64,000 nucleotides of DNA from Flagellimonas myxillae (lineage in GTDB: Bacteria; Bacteroidota; Bacteroidia; Flavobacteriales; Flavobacteriaceae). The notes below the pieces were generated by a model. The model was not told the DNA's origin. It made no database searches and worked only from the letters and a program-made list of their open reading frames with translations. The stretch covers positions 372,001 through 436,000 of the forward strand of contig NZ_JAMFLY010000002.1 of assembly GCF_023502235.1 (NCBI RefSeq), given 5' to 3'. Both the position numbers and the translations under genes were made by a program. Shown piece by piece: positions 17,069 through 25,728 of this stretch; positions within the stretch are counted from its first letter, which is position 1, and every line of letters starts with the position of its first letter.

Positions 17069-18268
17069 CTAAAAATGTACGTCCATTTGCAGCCTGAACA
17101 TCAGTTCGTTAGTTCCATTTTCTATAGTAAGATAGCTTAAATCTGACTGAACTTTTAATTTATGGCCAACAAGATATTTTGAAAGGCCTAAAGTGTACTG
17201 GGTTTCCATGGGTCTGCCTGTTAGGTCATCCAAATCAATATTGGTGTATCGCCCAGAAACTTCCCAATTGTTCTTGAACAAGTAACCAGATTGCAGGTTT
17301 ATTCCACTACCCACACCAACTATGTCTCCGGTCTCTGTACCATCAGAGTTTTTGGCTACGGGATCTTTGGCATCCCTATGTGCAAATTCTCCCATAAACG
17401 AAAAACCATTGTACTTGAACATGGCATCCACAAACGTGGTATTGATAGTGGTTTCATAAAAGCCAATATCATTAACCATATAGGACCCCATGTTGCTTCT
17501 GGTCTTAACCGCATTTTGATTGCTGTCGTAGGTGGCCGACAACATCAATTTTGGAGTAGGCTCCCGTTTCATGTCCACAGCCTTATAATCGCCTTTACTT
17601 TGAAATTTGCCAAAGGGAAGCAACTCGATTCTCCCAGTGAACTGATGCCCCCCAAGGTTTCCAGAAGTGACATTTCTGCCCTCTCCTTGCGAGATTGCCA
17701 ATTTTTCGCGTACCAAGAAGGTATCGGTAAGGTTTATATGGTGTCTGATCTGTATCCCCATATCCCGGTCAATATTAAATCTACTATTTACCAAGGACCG
17801 ATCCACCTGCTGCAAATTTCCGGAAGATATAACCCGCTCTATGTTGCCAGGTAGTTTGGTCTGCCCGACCCAGAGTTCAAAGTTTTCATAAAAATTCCAC
17901 ATAACAACAGCATCCAAAATATATCGGGGTGCATTGCTTGTGAATTCGCTTGTTCCGGAAATATCACGATTGGACAACCCAAGCTCAAATTTGTATTTAA
18001 GTTTTGGGGAATAAACAAAGCCATCAAATTTTAACCTTGACCTGCGAACCAAAAAATTTTGTTCTGGGTTCACCCATCCATTGGACGCGTCCCTATCCCA
18101 TGTGGATATTCCCAAAAACTGCATTCGCATTGCAAATTTCATGGTCCAGGTACTATCCTTGCCAACAATATTAAACAGGCCTTTTCCGAATGTGGGGGCT
18201 TCAACTTGTGCGTGGGAGGTAAAGCAAAAAGAGGCGACCATGACGATGGCCAGGTATCTTAATTTCAT
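17069..18268 (-). CDS. Phosphate-selective porin O/P family outer-membrane protein
   Basis: 399 residues from the ATG at 18268; a longer frame adds a hydrophilic leader without sense. The signal peptide ends SHAQ (about residue 20). The rest is a beta-barrel of alternating amphipathic strands ending in an aromatic-terminated strand (LQMDVHF), the outer-membrane insertion signal. Features such as WVNPEQNFLVRRSRLKFDG are typical of OprO/OprP-like porins. Pairing with a PiT transporter supports phosphate uptake. Its start lies 4 bases from an 18-bp inverted repeat arm that may control its leader. Confidence 0.87.
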   Translation of the reverse strand: MKLRYLAIVMVASFCFTSHAQVEAPTFGKGLFNIVGKDSTWTMKFAMRMQFLGISTWDRDASNGWVNPEQNFLVRRSRLKFDGFVYSPKLKYKFELGLSNRDISGTSEFTSNAPRYILDAVVMWNFYENFELWVGQTKLPGNIERVISSGNLQQVDRSLVNSRFNIDRDMGIQIRHHINLTDTFLVREKLAISQGEGRNVTSGNLGGHQFTGRIELLPFGKFQSKGDYKAVDMKREPTPKLMLSATYDSNQNAVKTRSNMGSYMVNDIGFYETTINTTFVDAMFKYNGFSFMGEFAHRDAKDPVAKNSDGTETGDIVGVGSGINLQSGYLFKNNWEVSGRYTNIDLDDLTGRPMETQYTLGLSKYLVGHKLKVQSDLSYLTIENGTNELMFRLQMDVHF

Positions 18269-18271
18269 TTG

Positions 18272-18409
18272 AATATTAGTTTTTGTCGAGTGCAAAGAAC
18301 CAATACCAATGTTAAATTAACGTTTGCTTTATGTTATGTTTAGTATGGCCACCCAGGCCTGGATGGCCATACTTTAGATTTCGAAGTATAGTCGACAAAA
18401 ACTAATATT
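18272..18409. repeat. 18-bp perfect inverted repeat bounding 138 bp
   Basis: AATATTAGTTTTTGTCGA at 18272-18289 is the exact reverse complement of TCGACAAAAACTAATATT at 18392-18409. The match stops abruptly on both sides. No target-site duplication is seen. In a porin transcript starting upstream, the two arms could pair and hide the leader next to the start codon. TTGTCGA recurs at 17038-17044, between porin and phosphate transporter. Either a regulatory fold, paired operators, or a tiny inverted-repeat element. Confidence 0.7.
18342..18373. repeat. 32-bp near-perfect palindrome (hairpin)
   Basis: AGTATGGCCA pairs with TGGCCATACT, and the inner CCAGGCCTGG is itself palindromic, leaving one mismatched pair. 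It sits inside the 18-bp inverted repeat. There is no U-tract on either side, so an intrinsic terminator is unlikely. Confidence 0.65.
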
Positions 18410-18464
18410 TCTTGAAACCCATTGATGTCTTAAGACACAGACAAAAGTGGGATAGAAAATCCAA

Positions 18465-18503
18465 CTAAGTGTAATCTAAAGTTTAACTTAAGATTAAACT
18501 TAG
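18465..18503. promoter_or_regulatory. 39-bp imperfect palindrome upstream of dgt
   Basis: CTAAGTGTAATCTAAAGTT (18465-18483) and AACTTAAGATTAAACTTAG (18485-18503) are inverted copies with 17 of 19 positions paired around one central base. Size and symmetry suit a dimeric or tetrameric repressor. It lies about 75-110 bases upstream of the dgt ATG. The regulator is unknown. Confidence 0.5.
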
Positions 18504-18576
18504 TTATCCATACCGATCCAATTTTAATAGGAGATAACAGGGACTTCGATGTATATTGCGAACTAATTCGGCAATA

Positions 18577-19932
18577 ATGAACTGGGAGCAGCTACTATCT
18601 CTAAAACGTCATGGGGATACCCACAAAAGGCTAAGGAAGGAACAAGATGAGACCCGATTGGGTTTTGAGGTGGATTACGACAGAATAATTTTTTCTTCCG
18701 CTTTTCGAAACCTTCAAGATAAGACCCAAGTGGTTCCCATGCCCATTAGTGTCGGATCCAAAAAGTCCTTTGTGCACACCAGGCTTACCCATAGTCTTGA
18801 GGTATCGGTTGTAGGCCGAAGTTTGGGGAGGTCCGCCGGCCAACGCATATTGGCAAAGCACCCTTACCTTTCCGAAATTCACGGGTATCGTTTCAATGAT
18901 TTTGGGGCTATCGTGGCCGCCGCCGCTCTTGCGCATGATATTGGCAATCCACCTTTTGGACATAGCGGGGAAAAATCCATCGGCAATTTTTTTGACCAAG
19001 GAAAGGGAAAGGCTTACCGGGAGTTCTTAACCAAGGAAGAATATCAAGATCTGGTGGATTTTGAGGGCAATGCCAATGGGTTTAAATTGTTAACCGCATC
19101 CCGGGAAGGAATTCCAGGAGGACTTCGGTTGAGCTATGCCACTTTGGGAGCATTTATGAAATATCCCAAGGCCTCGCTTCCCAAAAAACCTTCGAGACAT
19201 ATTGCTGACAAAAAGTTTGGCTTCTTTCAATCGGAAAAAGAGGTTTTTAAGGAAGTTGTGGACGAAATCGGGCTGGCTGAAAATCCGAACAACCCAGGGG
19301 GGTACTTTAGGCACCCCTTGACTTATTTGGTAGAGGCCGCAGATGATATTTGCTATACCATCATTGATTTTGAGGATGGAATCAATCTTGGTTTAATTCC
19401 TGAAGAATACGCCTTGGAATATCTCATTAACTTGGTGAAGGATAACATCAATACGAAAAAATACAACGCGATTACTGGTACTAGTGACCGACTGAGCTAT
19501 CTACGCGCCTTGGCGATAAGCACTTTGATCAATGATGCTGTAGAGGTCTTTGATAAATATTCCGATGAGATTATTACGGGCAATTTTGATGCTGCACTAT
19601 TGGACAAGGGAAAATATCAGGCACAGATTGATGACATTATTAAATTAAGTGTTGAAAAGGTGTACCAATCCCAAGAAGTTATAGACAAGGAGTTGGCGGG
19701 CTATAGGATCATATCGGATATTCTGGAAATATATACCACGGCCCTATACAATGTAAAGCGGGGAAAGGAGACCAACTATGACCGACTGCTCCTTAAAAGT
19801 CTCCCAGATAATTTTTGCAACCCAGAAGCTTCGGTATACAACATTTTGCTGGACGCCAGCTGCTATATGGCGAGCTTATCCGATAGTGCAGCAGTACACC
19901 TCCACAACAAACTTATGGGGAAGGAGTTCTAG
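18577..19932 (+). CDS. dgt: dGTP triphosphohydrolase (HD domain)
   Basis: 451 residues from the ATG at 18577 (MNWEQLLSLKRHGD); a TTG further up adds seven residues without family support. HTRLTHSLEVS, ALAHDIGNPPFGHSGE and EAADDICYTIIDFEDG give the H...HD...D metal site of HD phosphohydrolases. It hydrolyses dGTP to deoxyguanosine and triphosphate, controlling dNTP pools. The stop overlaps the convergent DUF3078 gene by four bases. Confidence 0.93.
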   Translation: MNWEQLLSLKRHGDTHKRLRKEQDETRLGFEVDYDRIIFSSAFRNLQDKTQVVPMPISVGSKKSFVHTRLTHSLEVSVVGRSLGRSAGQRILAKHPYLSEIHGYRFNDFGAIVAAAALAHDIGNPPFGHSGEKSIGNFFDQGKGKAYREFLTKEEYQDLVDFEGNANGFKLLTASREGIPGGLRLSYATLGAFMKYPKASLPKKPSRHIADKKFGFFQSEKEVFKEVVDEIGLAENPNNPGGYFRHPLTYLVEAADDICYTIIDFEDGINLGLIPEEYALEYLINLVKDNINTKKYNAITGTSDRLSYLRALAISTLINDAVEVFDKYSDEIITGNFDAALLDKGKYQAQIDDIIKLSVEKVYQSQEVIDKELAGYRIISDILEIYTTALYNVKRGKETNYDRLLLKSLPDNFCNPEASVYNILLDASCYMASLSDSAAVHLHNKLMGKEF

Positions 19933-20987
19933 AAGGCGTAAGAGAGCCCTACTCCCAATAGTTGTTTAAACTGGATTTTGGCTATCCCGGGATCAATAAT
20001 GGAACCATCGTCTGCTACTACCTCGTCAAATTTAATGTCGTCATCGTAAATCAAATGCGTTCCAATATTGGTTTTGATGTATTTGTTGACCTTGAGGTTA
20101 AAATTCAGTTCCCAGTCCACATCCACGTTTCCAAAACTTAGCAGATAGTCGGTATAGAGGCTCAACCTGTGGTTCATAAGTACATTTTTGATAATCTCCT
20201 TTTCCCAGGTATTGGTTACAAGAAAGCCAAGCTCCATAAACAGACGTTCACCTTCCTCAACTCCAAAAGCACCTTGGTTGGACAAGGCCTCATCCAGGAC
20301 AAACGTGGCTTTTTGTGTAATGGGAGAAATATATAGATTGAATTTTTTCCCATCGGGGATAAAGGAAGTACCCGCTCCCAGGAATAAGTAACCCGGAGCC
20401 ATGAATTCCGAAATTGGGGTATCTCGATTGGGATATTTGAAACCGTTGGAAAACTGGGTGTTGAAATTGGCTTTAACCGAATAGTACCAATCTGTAATGG
20501 TGTCTTTTCTAAAACCGAAGGTCGATGATATTCGAATTTGATCATCCGTTTTTCGCAGTTGCCGTCCTTCTTGTGCATTCACCCCATAACGTAACCGCAG
20601 ATCGTTGTTCCAAGTAAGGTAACGAAACTTATAATTGCGGGTGAACCTGGCATTGGCGAGTGCAGAAACAGAATTGTCACCCCCCGCGTTCCAGTTTACA
20701 AAGGCCACTTCATTGATATTAAGCGCTAACTCGTTGGTTTTTTTCCAAAAGGATTGGGGAACAAACTTTTTGAATTTTTTGAGCAAAGGCTTTATACGGT
20801 TCAATGGGGTTCTGGGATCCGTAAGCTTTGCTGCCCGGGTGAGATACTTAAGCTTTACATCTTTGATCTTTATCACCTGAAAACTTGACTCAACAGAATC
20901 TCGTTCAAATGCTTGCAGTTGATCTACCTGCGCATTTAGGCTACAAGAAATTCCAAGAAAAAACAACAGTAAAAGGGTTGATCGCAT
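19929..20987 (-). CDS. DUF3078 outer-membrane-type protein
   Basis: 352 residues with a Sec signal ending in CSLNAQ (about residue 20). The DUF3078 core is present: EVAFVNWNAGGDNSVSALA, then beta strands such as TWNNDLRLRYGVNAQEG and a terminal GVGLSYAF strand typical of an outer-membrane barrel. Function unknown; the family is restricted to Bacteroidota. It begins 6 bases after dxs on the same strand, so the two are likely one transcript. Confidence 0.82.
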   Translation of the reverse strand: MRSTLLLLFFLGISCSLNAQVDQLQAFERDSVESSFQVIKIKDVKLKYLTRAAKLTDPRTPLNRIKPLLKKFKKFVPQSFWKKTNELALNINEVAFVNWNAGGDNSVSALANARFTRNYKFRYLTWNNDLRLRYGVNAQEGRQLRKTDDQIRISSTFGFRKDTITDWYYSVKANFNTQFSNGFKYPNRDTPISEFMAPGYLFLGAGTSFIPDGKKFNLYISPITQKATFVLDEALSNQGAFGVEEGERLFMELGFLVTNTWEKEIIKNVLMNHRLSLYTDYLLSFGNVDVDWELNFNLKVNKYIKTNIGTHLIYDDDIKFDEVVADDGSIIDPGIAKIQFKQLLGVGLSYAF

Positions 20988-20993
20988 TTTGGT

Positions 20994-22757
20994 TTAGGTT
21001 GATTTTATATAAGCACAAATTGAATCAAAATCTATACCAGCCATGGTATGGGTCTCTTGAATTGTTCCATGTTCAACAAAGTTATCAGGTATCCCGAAAA
21101 TTTTAACAGGTTTTCTGAAATTTTCTTCATTGGCAAATTCCAAGACCGCTGAGCCAAACCCGCCCATTTTACTTCCATCCTCAATGGTAATAATGTGCTC
21201 ATAGGCTTCAAAAACCGTTCTAAGCATATTATGGTCCAAAGGTTTGGCAAAGCGCATATCATAGTGGCCAATTTCCTCTGGAAATTCCAAATGGGTCAAG
21301 AGGTCTGGGACCATATTTCCTAGGTGACCCAACGTTAAAATGGCAATTCTGGAACCCTTTTTTAAACAACGGGCTTTTCCTATTTGAATGGGCTCAAAGG
21401 GTCTTCTCCAATCCAGGTTGACCCCTCTGCCTCTAGGATACCTAATGGCCATGGGCCCAGAAATACCAGCTTGGGCGGTATACATGATATTTCTTAGCTC
21501 CATCTCGTTCATGGGAGCAAAAATGGTGAGGTTGGGAATGCATCTTAAAAAGGCCAAATCAAAAACACCATGGTGGGTAGGACCATCCTGGCCGACCAAC
21601 CCGGCCCTATCCAAACAGAAAATTACCGGAAGGTTCTGCAAGGCTACATCGTGGATAACCTGATCATAGGCACGTTGCAAAAAGGTCGAATAGATATTGC
21701 AAAAGGGTACAAGACCTTGGGCTGCCATTCCAGCGGCCAATGTTACAGCATGTTGTTCGGCTATGCCCACATCAAATGCTCTTTCGGGAATTTCGTCCAT
21801 CATAATTTTCAACGAACTCCCGGTTGGCATGGCCGGGGTAATTCCCACAATTTTTTCATTCTTTCTTGCCAATTCCACCAAGGTCAGCCCAAAAACATCC
21901 TGATATTTTGGAGGTTGTTCCCCAGCAGATTTGGTCAGACGTTCCCCGGTATGTTTGTCGAACTTTCCAGGAGCGTGATAGACCACCTGGTTTTCTTCGG
22001 CCTTTTTAAGCCCCTTGCCCTTGGTAGTGATTACATGTAAAAGTTTTGGCCCTGGAACATTTTTTAATCGTTCCAATTCCTGGGTCAAGGCTTGTAGATC
22101 ATGCCCGTCCACAGGACCGGAATAATTCAAGTTCAAGCACTCAAAAATGTTTTCGTCCTTGGCAGTGCCAGCTTTTACATTGGTCAAATATTTTTTAAGG
22201 GCCCCGACACTGGGGTCAATTCCAATGGCGTTGTCGTTTAAAACAATTAGGGCATTGACATCCGTAACACCCAAATGATTGAGACCTTCAAAGGCCATAC
22301 CACTGGCAATGGACGCGTCCCCCACTACCGCAATATGTTGTTTTGAACCGTTGTGGGCAATCTTGGCTGCTAGGGCCATGCCCAAAATAGCCGAGATGGC
22401 CGTGGAACTATGGCCGGTTCCAAAGTCATCGTATTTGCTCTCGCTTCTTTTTGGAAACCCACTTATGCCACCAAGTTGTCTGTTGGTTTCGAAAATTTGC
22501 TTTCTTCCCGTCAATATTTTATGTCCGTAGGCTTGGTGTCCCACATCCCAAATGAGTTTGTCGGTTGGCGTATCAAAAACATAGTGCAGTGCAATGGTAA
22601 GCTCCACCACTCCAAGGCTGGCACCCAAATGTCCTTCTTTGGTGGCCACAATATCAATTATAAACTCCCTAAGTTCTTGGGCCAGGTGAGGCAACTGGTC
22701 CAAAGAAAGTTTTCTAAGGTCAGCAGGGGATTTGATATGTGTTAAAAGTGCTTCCAA
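20994..22757 (-). CDS. dxs: 1-deoxy-D-xylulose-5-phosphate synthase
   Basis: 587 residues from a TTG at 22757. Thiamine-binding GDASIASGMAFEGLNHLG...LNDNAIGI, the histidine in VGHQAYGHK and the transketolase-type GIAEQHAV catalytic Glu are all seen. It condenses pyruvate and glyceraldehyde-3-phosphate, the first step of the MEP isoprenoid route, feeding the carotenoid genes at 36692-38814. A TTG at 22790 would give 598 residues, but a TATTTTTG -7 box lies between the two TTGs, so transcription probably starts after the upstream one. No in-frame ATG is available near the family start. Confidence 0.94.
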   Translation of the reverse strand: MEALLTHIKSPADLRKLSLDQLPHLAQELREFIIDIVATKEGHLGASLGVVELTIALHYVFDTPTDKLIWDVGHQAYGHKILTGRKQIFETNRQLGGISGFPKRSESKYDDFGTGHSSTAISAILGMALAAKIAHNGSKQHIAVVGDASIASGMAFEGLNHLGVTDVNALIVLNDNAIGIDPSVGALKKYLTNVKAGTAKDENIFECLNLNYSGPVDGHDLQALTQELERLKNVPGPKLLHVITTKGKGLKKAEENQVVYHAPGKFDKHTGERLTKSAGEQPPKYQDVFGLTLVELARKNEKIVGITPAMPTGSSLKIMMDEIPERAFDVGIAEQHAVTLAAGMAAQGLVPFCNIYSTFLQRAYDQVIHDVALQNLPVIFCLDRAGLVGQDGPTHHGVFDLAFLRCIPNLTIFAPMNEMELRNIMYTAQAGISGPMAIRYPRGRGVNLDWRRPFEPIQIGKARCLKKGSRIAILTLGHLGNMVPDLLTHLEFPEEIGHYDMRFAKPLDHNMLRTVFEAYEHIITIEDGSKMGGFGSAVLEFANEENFRKPVKIFGIPDNFVEHGTIQETHTMAGIDFDSICAYIKST

Positions 22758-22769
22758 GGAAATAAAAAA

Positions 22770-22777
22770 CAAAAATA
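22770..22777 (-). promoter_or_regulatory. -7 box of dxs (decides its start)
   Basis: TATTTTTG on the minus strand matches TAnnTTTG exactly. The expected transcription start falls near 22764, between the two possible TTG start codons, which favours the one at 22757. No exact TTTG is found at the -33 position. Confidence 0.45.
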
Positions 22778-22838
22778 CCCATATTCCCAAATATGATTTA
22801 TGCTTAGTTTAGCCTTCTTATAAATAATTCCGAAGAAT

Positions 22839-23291
22839 ATGGTGCAACAACCATTTGATGACAACTATTTTATGAAACGAGCCTTGCAGGAGGCGCAGAT
22901 TGCCTTTGATAAAGGGGAAGTTCCTGTAGGGGCGGTAGTGGTTGTGGAAAATCGGATAATTGGCAGGGCACACAATCTCACCGAACGCCTTAAGGATGTA
23001 ACAGCACATGCCGAAATGCAGGCGATTACTGCTGCTTCGAATTTTTTGGGTGGGAAATACCTTCATGGATGCACGCTCTATGTTACTTTGGAACCTTGCC
23101 AAATGTGTGCTGGCGCCTTGTATTGGAGTCAAATTTCAAAAGTAGTCTATGGAGCTCCCGATTTGGAACGTGGATTTAACGTAATGGGCGGGCATTTGCA
23201 CCCAAAAACAGATGTGGAAGGCGGTGTTTTGGAAAATGAGGCCTCGGAATTATTGAAGCGCTTTTTTATCCAAAGAAGGAACTTGAATTAA
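22839..23291 (+). CDS. tadA: tRNA adenosine deaminase / nucleoside deaminase
   Basis: 150 residues. The zinc site and proton shuttle are HAEM (about residue 57-60) and PCQMC (about 87-91), the CDA-fold deaminase signature. Length and the GEVPVGAVVV start match TadA, which converts A34 to inosine in tRNA-Arg. Guanine deaminase-like relatives share the motifs, so substrate is a strong inference, not proof. It is divergent from dxs. Confidence 0.88.
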   Translation: MVQQPFDDNYFMKRALQEAQIAFDKGEVPVGAVVVVENRIIGRAHNLTERLKDVTAHAEMQAITAASNFLGGKYLHGCTLYVTLEPCQMCAGALYWSQISKVVYGAPDLERGFNVMGGHLHPKTDVEGGVLENEASELLKRFFIQRRNLN

Positions 23292-23292
23292 A

Positions 23293-23319
23293 TAAAAAAC
23301 CCTGACTTATAGGTCAGGG
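23293..23319 (-). terminator. Intrinsic terminator of the cold-shock gene
   Basis: On the minus strand the CCCTGAC/GTCAGGG stem (23300-23319, six-base loop) is followed by a run of Ts (complement of 23293-23299). It lies 27 bases past the cold-shock stop codon. Confidence 0.8.
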
Positions 23320-23345
23320 CTCTACAAAATCAAAATAAAATATTG

Positions 23346-23540
23346 TTATCCGATTACCTGCACTTGTGCAGCAACCACTCCTTTTCTTCCTTCTTCTTCT
23401 TGGTATTCTACTTTGTCACCTTCGTTCAGTTCCACTCCGTTCAATGCCGTAACATGAACAAAAATGTCTTTTCCTGTGTCGTCGTTGGTAATGAAGCCAT
23501 AACCTTTGGATCCATTAAAAAATTTTACTGTGCCAGTCAT
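23346..23540 (-). CDS. Cold-shock domain protein (CspA family)
   Basis: 64 residues, a complete single cold-shock domain. RNP1 is KGYGFI (residues about 13-18) and RNP2 is DIFVHV (about 25-30). These small OB-fold proteins bind single-stranded RNA and act as RNA chaperones. It is monocistronic, with its own terminator downstream. Confidence 0.93.
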   Translation of the reverse strand: MTGTVKFFNGSKGYGFITNDDTGKDIFVHVTALNGVELNEGDKVEYQEEEGRKGVVAAQVQVIG

Positions 23541-23621
23541 TAATAATATTAAATGTTAAAGTACTAAAGTAGTATTTTTTAAATTCGGTAGGGGTAAAAT
23601 CAAGTTTAAATCTTTCGAAAA

Positions 23622-23885
23622 TTATTGATTTTCAGACTTTTTTTCCTCTTTGGACTGCATTTTTTGGATGTTCTCCTTGGTCAACATATAGTCTTTCATG
23701 TTTTTGCCCTTGCTTTCATTAAATAAAAAAAGAGGCATCGCTACCAGGAAAAGTCCGGCTGTTCCTCCCCCAATAAATGCATTGGCCCTAGATAGATTTT
23801 CCAGTTTTATGGAGAACCCATAAATAATGGAAGCAATGGAGCCCAGTACAATTATGATCACAACGATTCGCAGTTTGGATTTCAT
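23622..23885 (-). CDS. Small two-helix membrane protein downstream of the ClC transporter
   Basis: 87 residues from the ATG at 23885, which overlaps the ClC stop by four bases; a longer frame inside the ClC gene is rejected. Two hydrophobic helices (about residues 6-25 and 37-57) are followed by a charged, Lys/Glu-rich cytoplasmic tail. No known family recognised. Translational coupling suggests it works with the ClC protein. Confidence 0.75.
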   Translation of the reverse strand: MKSKLRIVVIIIVLGSIASIIYGFSIKLENLSRANAFIGGGTAGLFLVAMPLFLFNESKGKNMKDYMLTKENIQKMQSKEEKKSENQ

Positions 23886-25666
23886 CGGGTTTGATTGATT
23901 AGTTTTCTTCGGTAGGCCGTCAACAATTTTGATTTTGAAATAAATCCAGCATACTTTCCATCTTTGATCACAGGGAGATTCCAAGCCCCGCTATCCTGAA
24001 ATTTTTGCATTACCTGCTTCATATTGTCGGTATTGTAAAAAATGTGTTCGGGAGGGGCATGCATTAGATTTTTTACGTAGATGCTATTGTAAAGTTCATT
24101 GTCGAACATGATTTCACGTATGTCGTCCAACACGATGATGCCCATTAGCTTCTTATCCTCTTTCATGACAGGAAAAATGTTGCGTTTGGATTTGGAAACG
24201 GATTCGTGCAACATTTCGCCCAAAGACATTTCGGGATGGACTGACTTGAAATTGGTCTCGATCACATCTTCAATCTCCATGAGACCCAAGACCATCTGGT
24301 CCTTGTTATGGGTGAGCAAGGCACCAATTTTGGCCAATTCTTTAGTGTAAATGGTATAGTCCAGTGCATTTTTCGTGATGAGATAGGAGATAGAGGCCGT
24401 TATCATGAGAGGAACAAAAAGTTGATATCCCCCAGTGATTTCAGCAATCAAGAAAATTGCAGTTAATGGCGCATGAATTACCCCTGCAATCAAACCGGCC
24501 ATTCCGATGAGTGTGAAATTGCTCTCCGAAACCGAAAAGCCAAATCCCAGATTGTTGATTACCTTGGCCACCACATTCCCAAGGGCACTTCCCATAACCA
24601 TGGTTGGGATGAAAATCCCGCCAGCGCCTCCTGCTGCAAAAGTAGTGGTCATGGCAATGGCCTTAAAGAGGGTTATGCCAAACAATAGCGCAATTACTAC
24701 CCAAATGTTATGGGTATGGGCATCAAACGGGGTTTTGCCCAAGGCCTTAAGGTGATCTCCTTCCAACAGATTATTGATAAACCCAAAGCCCTCACCGTAC
24801 AATGGAGGGATGGCATACAGCATTATTCCGATGGCAATTCCTCCGACCAATAACTTGTATTTGGGACTCTTAAAACGCTTGAAGAATTCCAAAATGGAGA
24901 AATACATCTTGGTAAAATAAATGGAAGCAAAGGCAGTTCCCACTCCTAAAAGAATATAGAAGAAAGTGTCCCTAAGTTGAAACCCTTCGGACAGGGAAAA
25001 ACTGAACAAAACTTCGTTGCCCAAAAAGAAATAGGAGGTGAGTACCCCAGAAATGGAGGCCAACAAGAGCGGCAACATGGAGAGCATGGTCAAATCCAAA
25101 GTGAATACCTCTACGGCAAAAATTATGGCGGCAATGGGGGATTGAAAAATAGACGAAATGGCCCCAGCAGAGGCACATGCCACCAAAAGGGAACGGGTTT
25201 TCGCATCAAGGTGAAAGAGCTTGCTCAGGTTTGAGCTCAATGCCGAACCTGACTTTACCGCCGGCCCCAATAAACCTACCGAACCCCCGAACCCAACGGT
25301 TAAGGGTGCGGCGATCAATGGGGTATAAATATTGTTCACTTTGAGCAGTCCTCCTTTTTTAGAAAGCGAAAATATAATGGACGAGACCGCATGTTGAATG
25401 GGTCTTTTATGCACAAATTTTACATATAGATAGACCAGGGTCAACCCGAAAACGGGAAGAATAAAATACAGTTGGTTCTCGGAAATAACAATTCCCCCTT
25501 CCAACAGAGCTTGGATAAAATAGGTGATGTTTTTAAGTGTGACGGCCGCCAATCCAGCCAAAAAGCCTACAACCACACTCATGATATGCACAAAAGTCTT
25601 GTTGGAGACATTCTTGTATCTCCATTTAAGAAATTTGGTTAGCAGACTTTTCTTTTTGTTAGGCAT
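23882..25666 (-). CDS. ClC-type chloride channel/antiporter with C-terminal CBS pair
   Basis: 594 residues. About ten ClC helices fill residues 25-435; two CBS domains follow (about 445-590), usual for regulation by nucleotides. The anion-pore loop reads GGSVGLLGP (residues 127-135), where the gating glutamate of the family motif (GREGP or GLEAP) is replaced by Leu133. The segment IFAVEVFTLD has Val at the position of the internal proton glutamate. Both changes point to anion conduction uncoupled from protons. Coupled by ATGA to the small gene downstream. Confidence 0.9.
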   Translation of the reverse strand: MPNKKKSLLTKFLKWRYKNVSNKTFVHIMSVVVGFLAGLAAVTLKNITYFIQALLEGGIVISENQLYFILPVFGLTLVYLYVKFVHKRPIQHAVSSIIFSLSKKGGLLKVNNIYTPLIAAPLTVGFGGSVGLLGPAVKSGSALSSNLSKLFHLDAKTRSLLVACASAGAISSIFQSPIAAIIFAVEVFTLDLTMLSMLPLLLASISGVLTSYFFLGNEVLFSFSLSEGFQLRDTFFYILLGVGTAFASIYFTKMYFSILEFFKRFKSPKYKLLVGGIAIGIMLYAIPPLYGEGFGFINNLLEGDHLKALGKTPFDAHTHNIWVVIALLFGITLFKAIAMTTTFAAGGAGGIFIPTMVMGSALGNVVAKVINNLGFGFSVSESNFTLIGMAGLIAGVIHAPLTAIFLIAEITGGYQLFVPLMITASISYLITKNALDYTIYTKELAKIGALLTHNKDQMVLGLMEIEDVIETNFKSVHPEMSLGEMLHESVSKSKRNIFPVMKEDKKLMGIIVLDDIREIMFDNELYNSIYVKNLMHAPPEHIFYNTDNMKQVMQKFQDSGAWNLPVIKDGKYAGFISKSKLLTAYRRKLINQTR

Positions 25667-25695
25667 GCAGAGGTTGCTTCACTTAAAAGTATTAA

Positions 25696-25719
25696 AAATC
25701 CCGCTCAGGGGCGGGATTT
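25696..25719 (-). terminator. Intrinsic terminator of aspS
   Basis: AAATCCCGC and GCGGGATTT form a 9-bp stem with a 6-base loop; on the minus strand it runs into TTTTTAATA. It lies 9 bases after the aspS stop codon. Confidence 0.82.
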
Positions 25720-25728
25720 GTCAGTATT

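Larger units (their letters stand above)
18269..18576. other. 308-bp divergent region between porin and dgt, rich in symmetric elements
   Basis: No gene is seen here. It holds an 18-bp inverted repeat (18272-18289 / 18392-18409), a 32-bp palindrome nested inside it, and a separate 39-bp imperfect palindrome (18465-18503), each listed separately. Promoters for both the porin and dgt must lie here, but no full TTTG/TAnnTTTG pair stands out. Confidence 0.8.
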
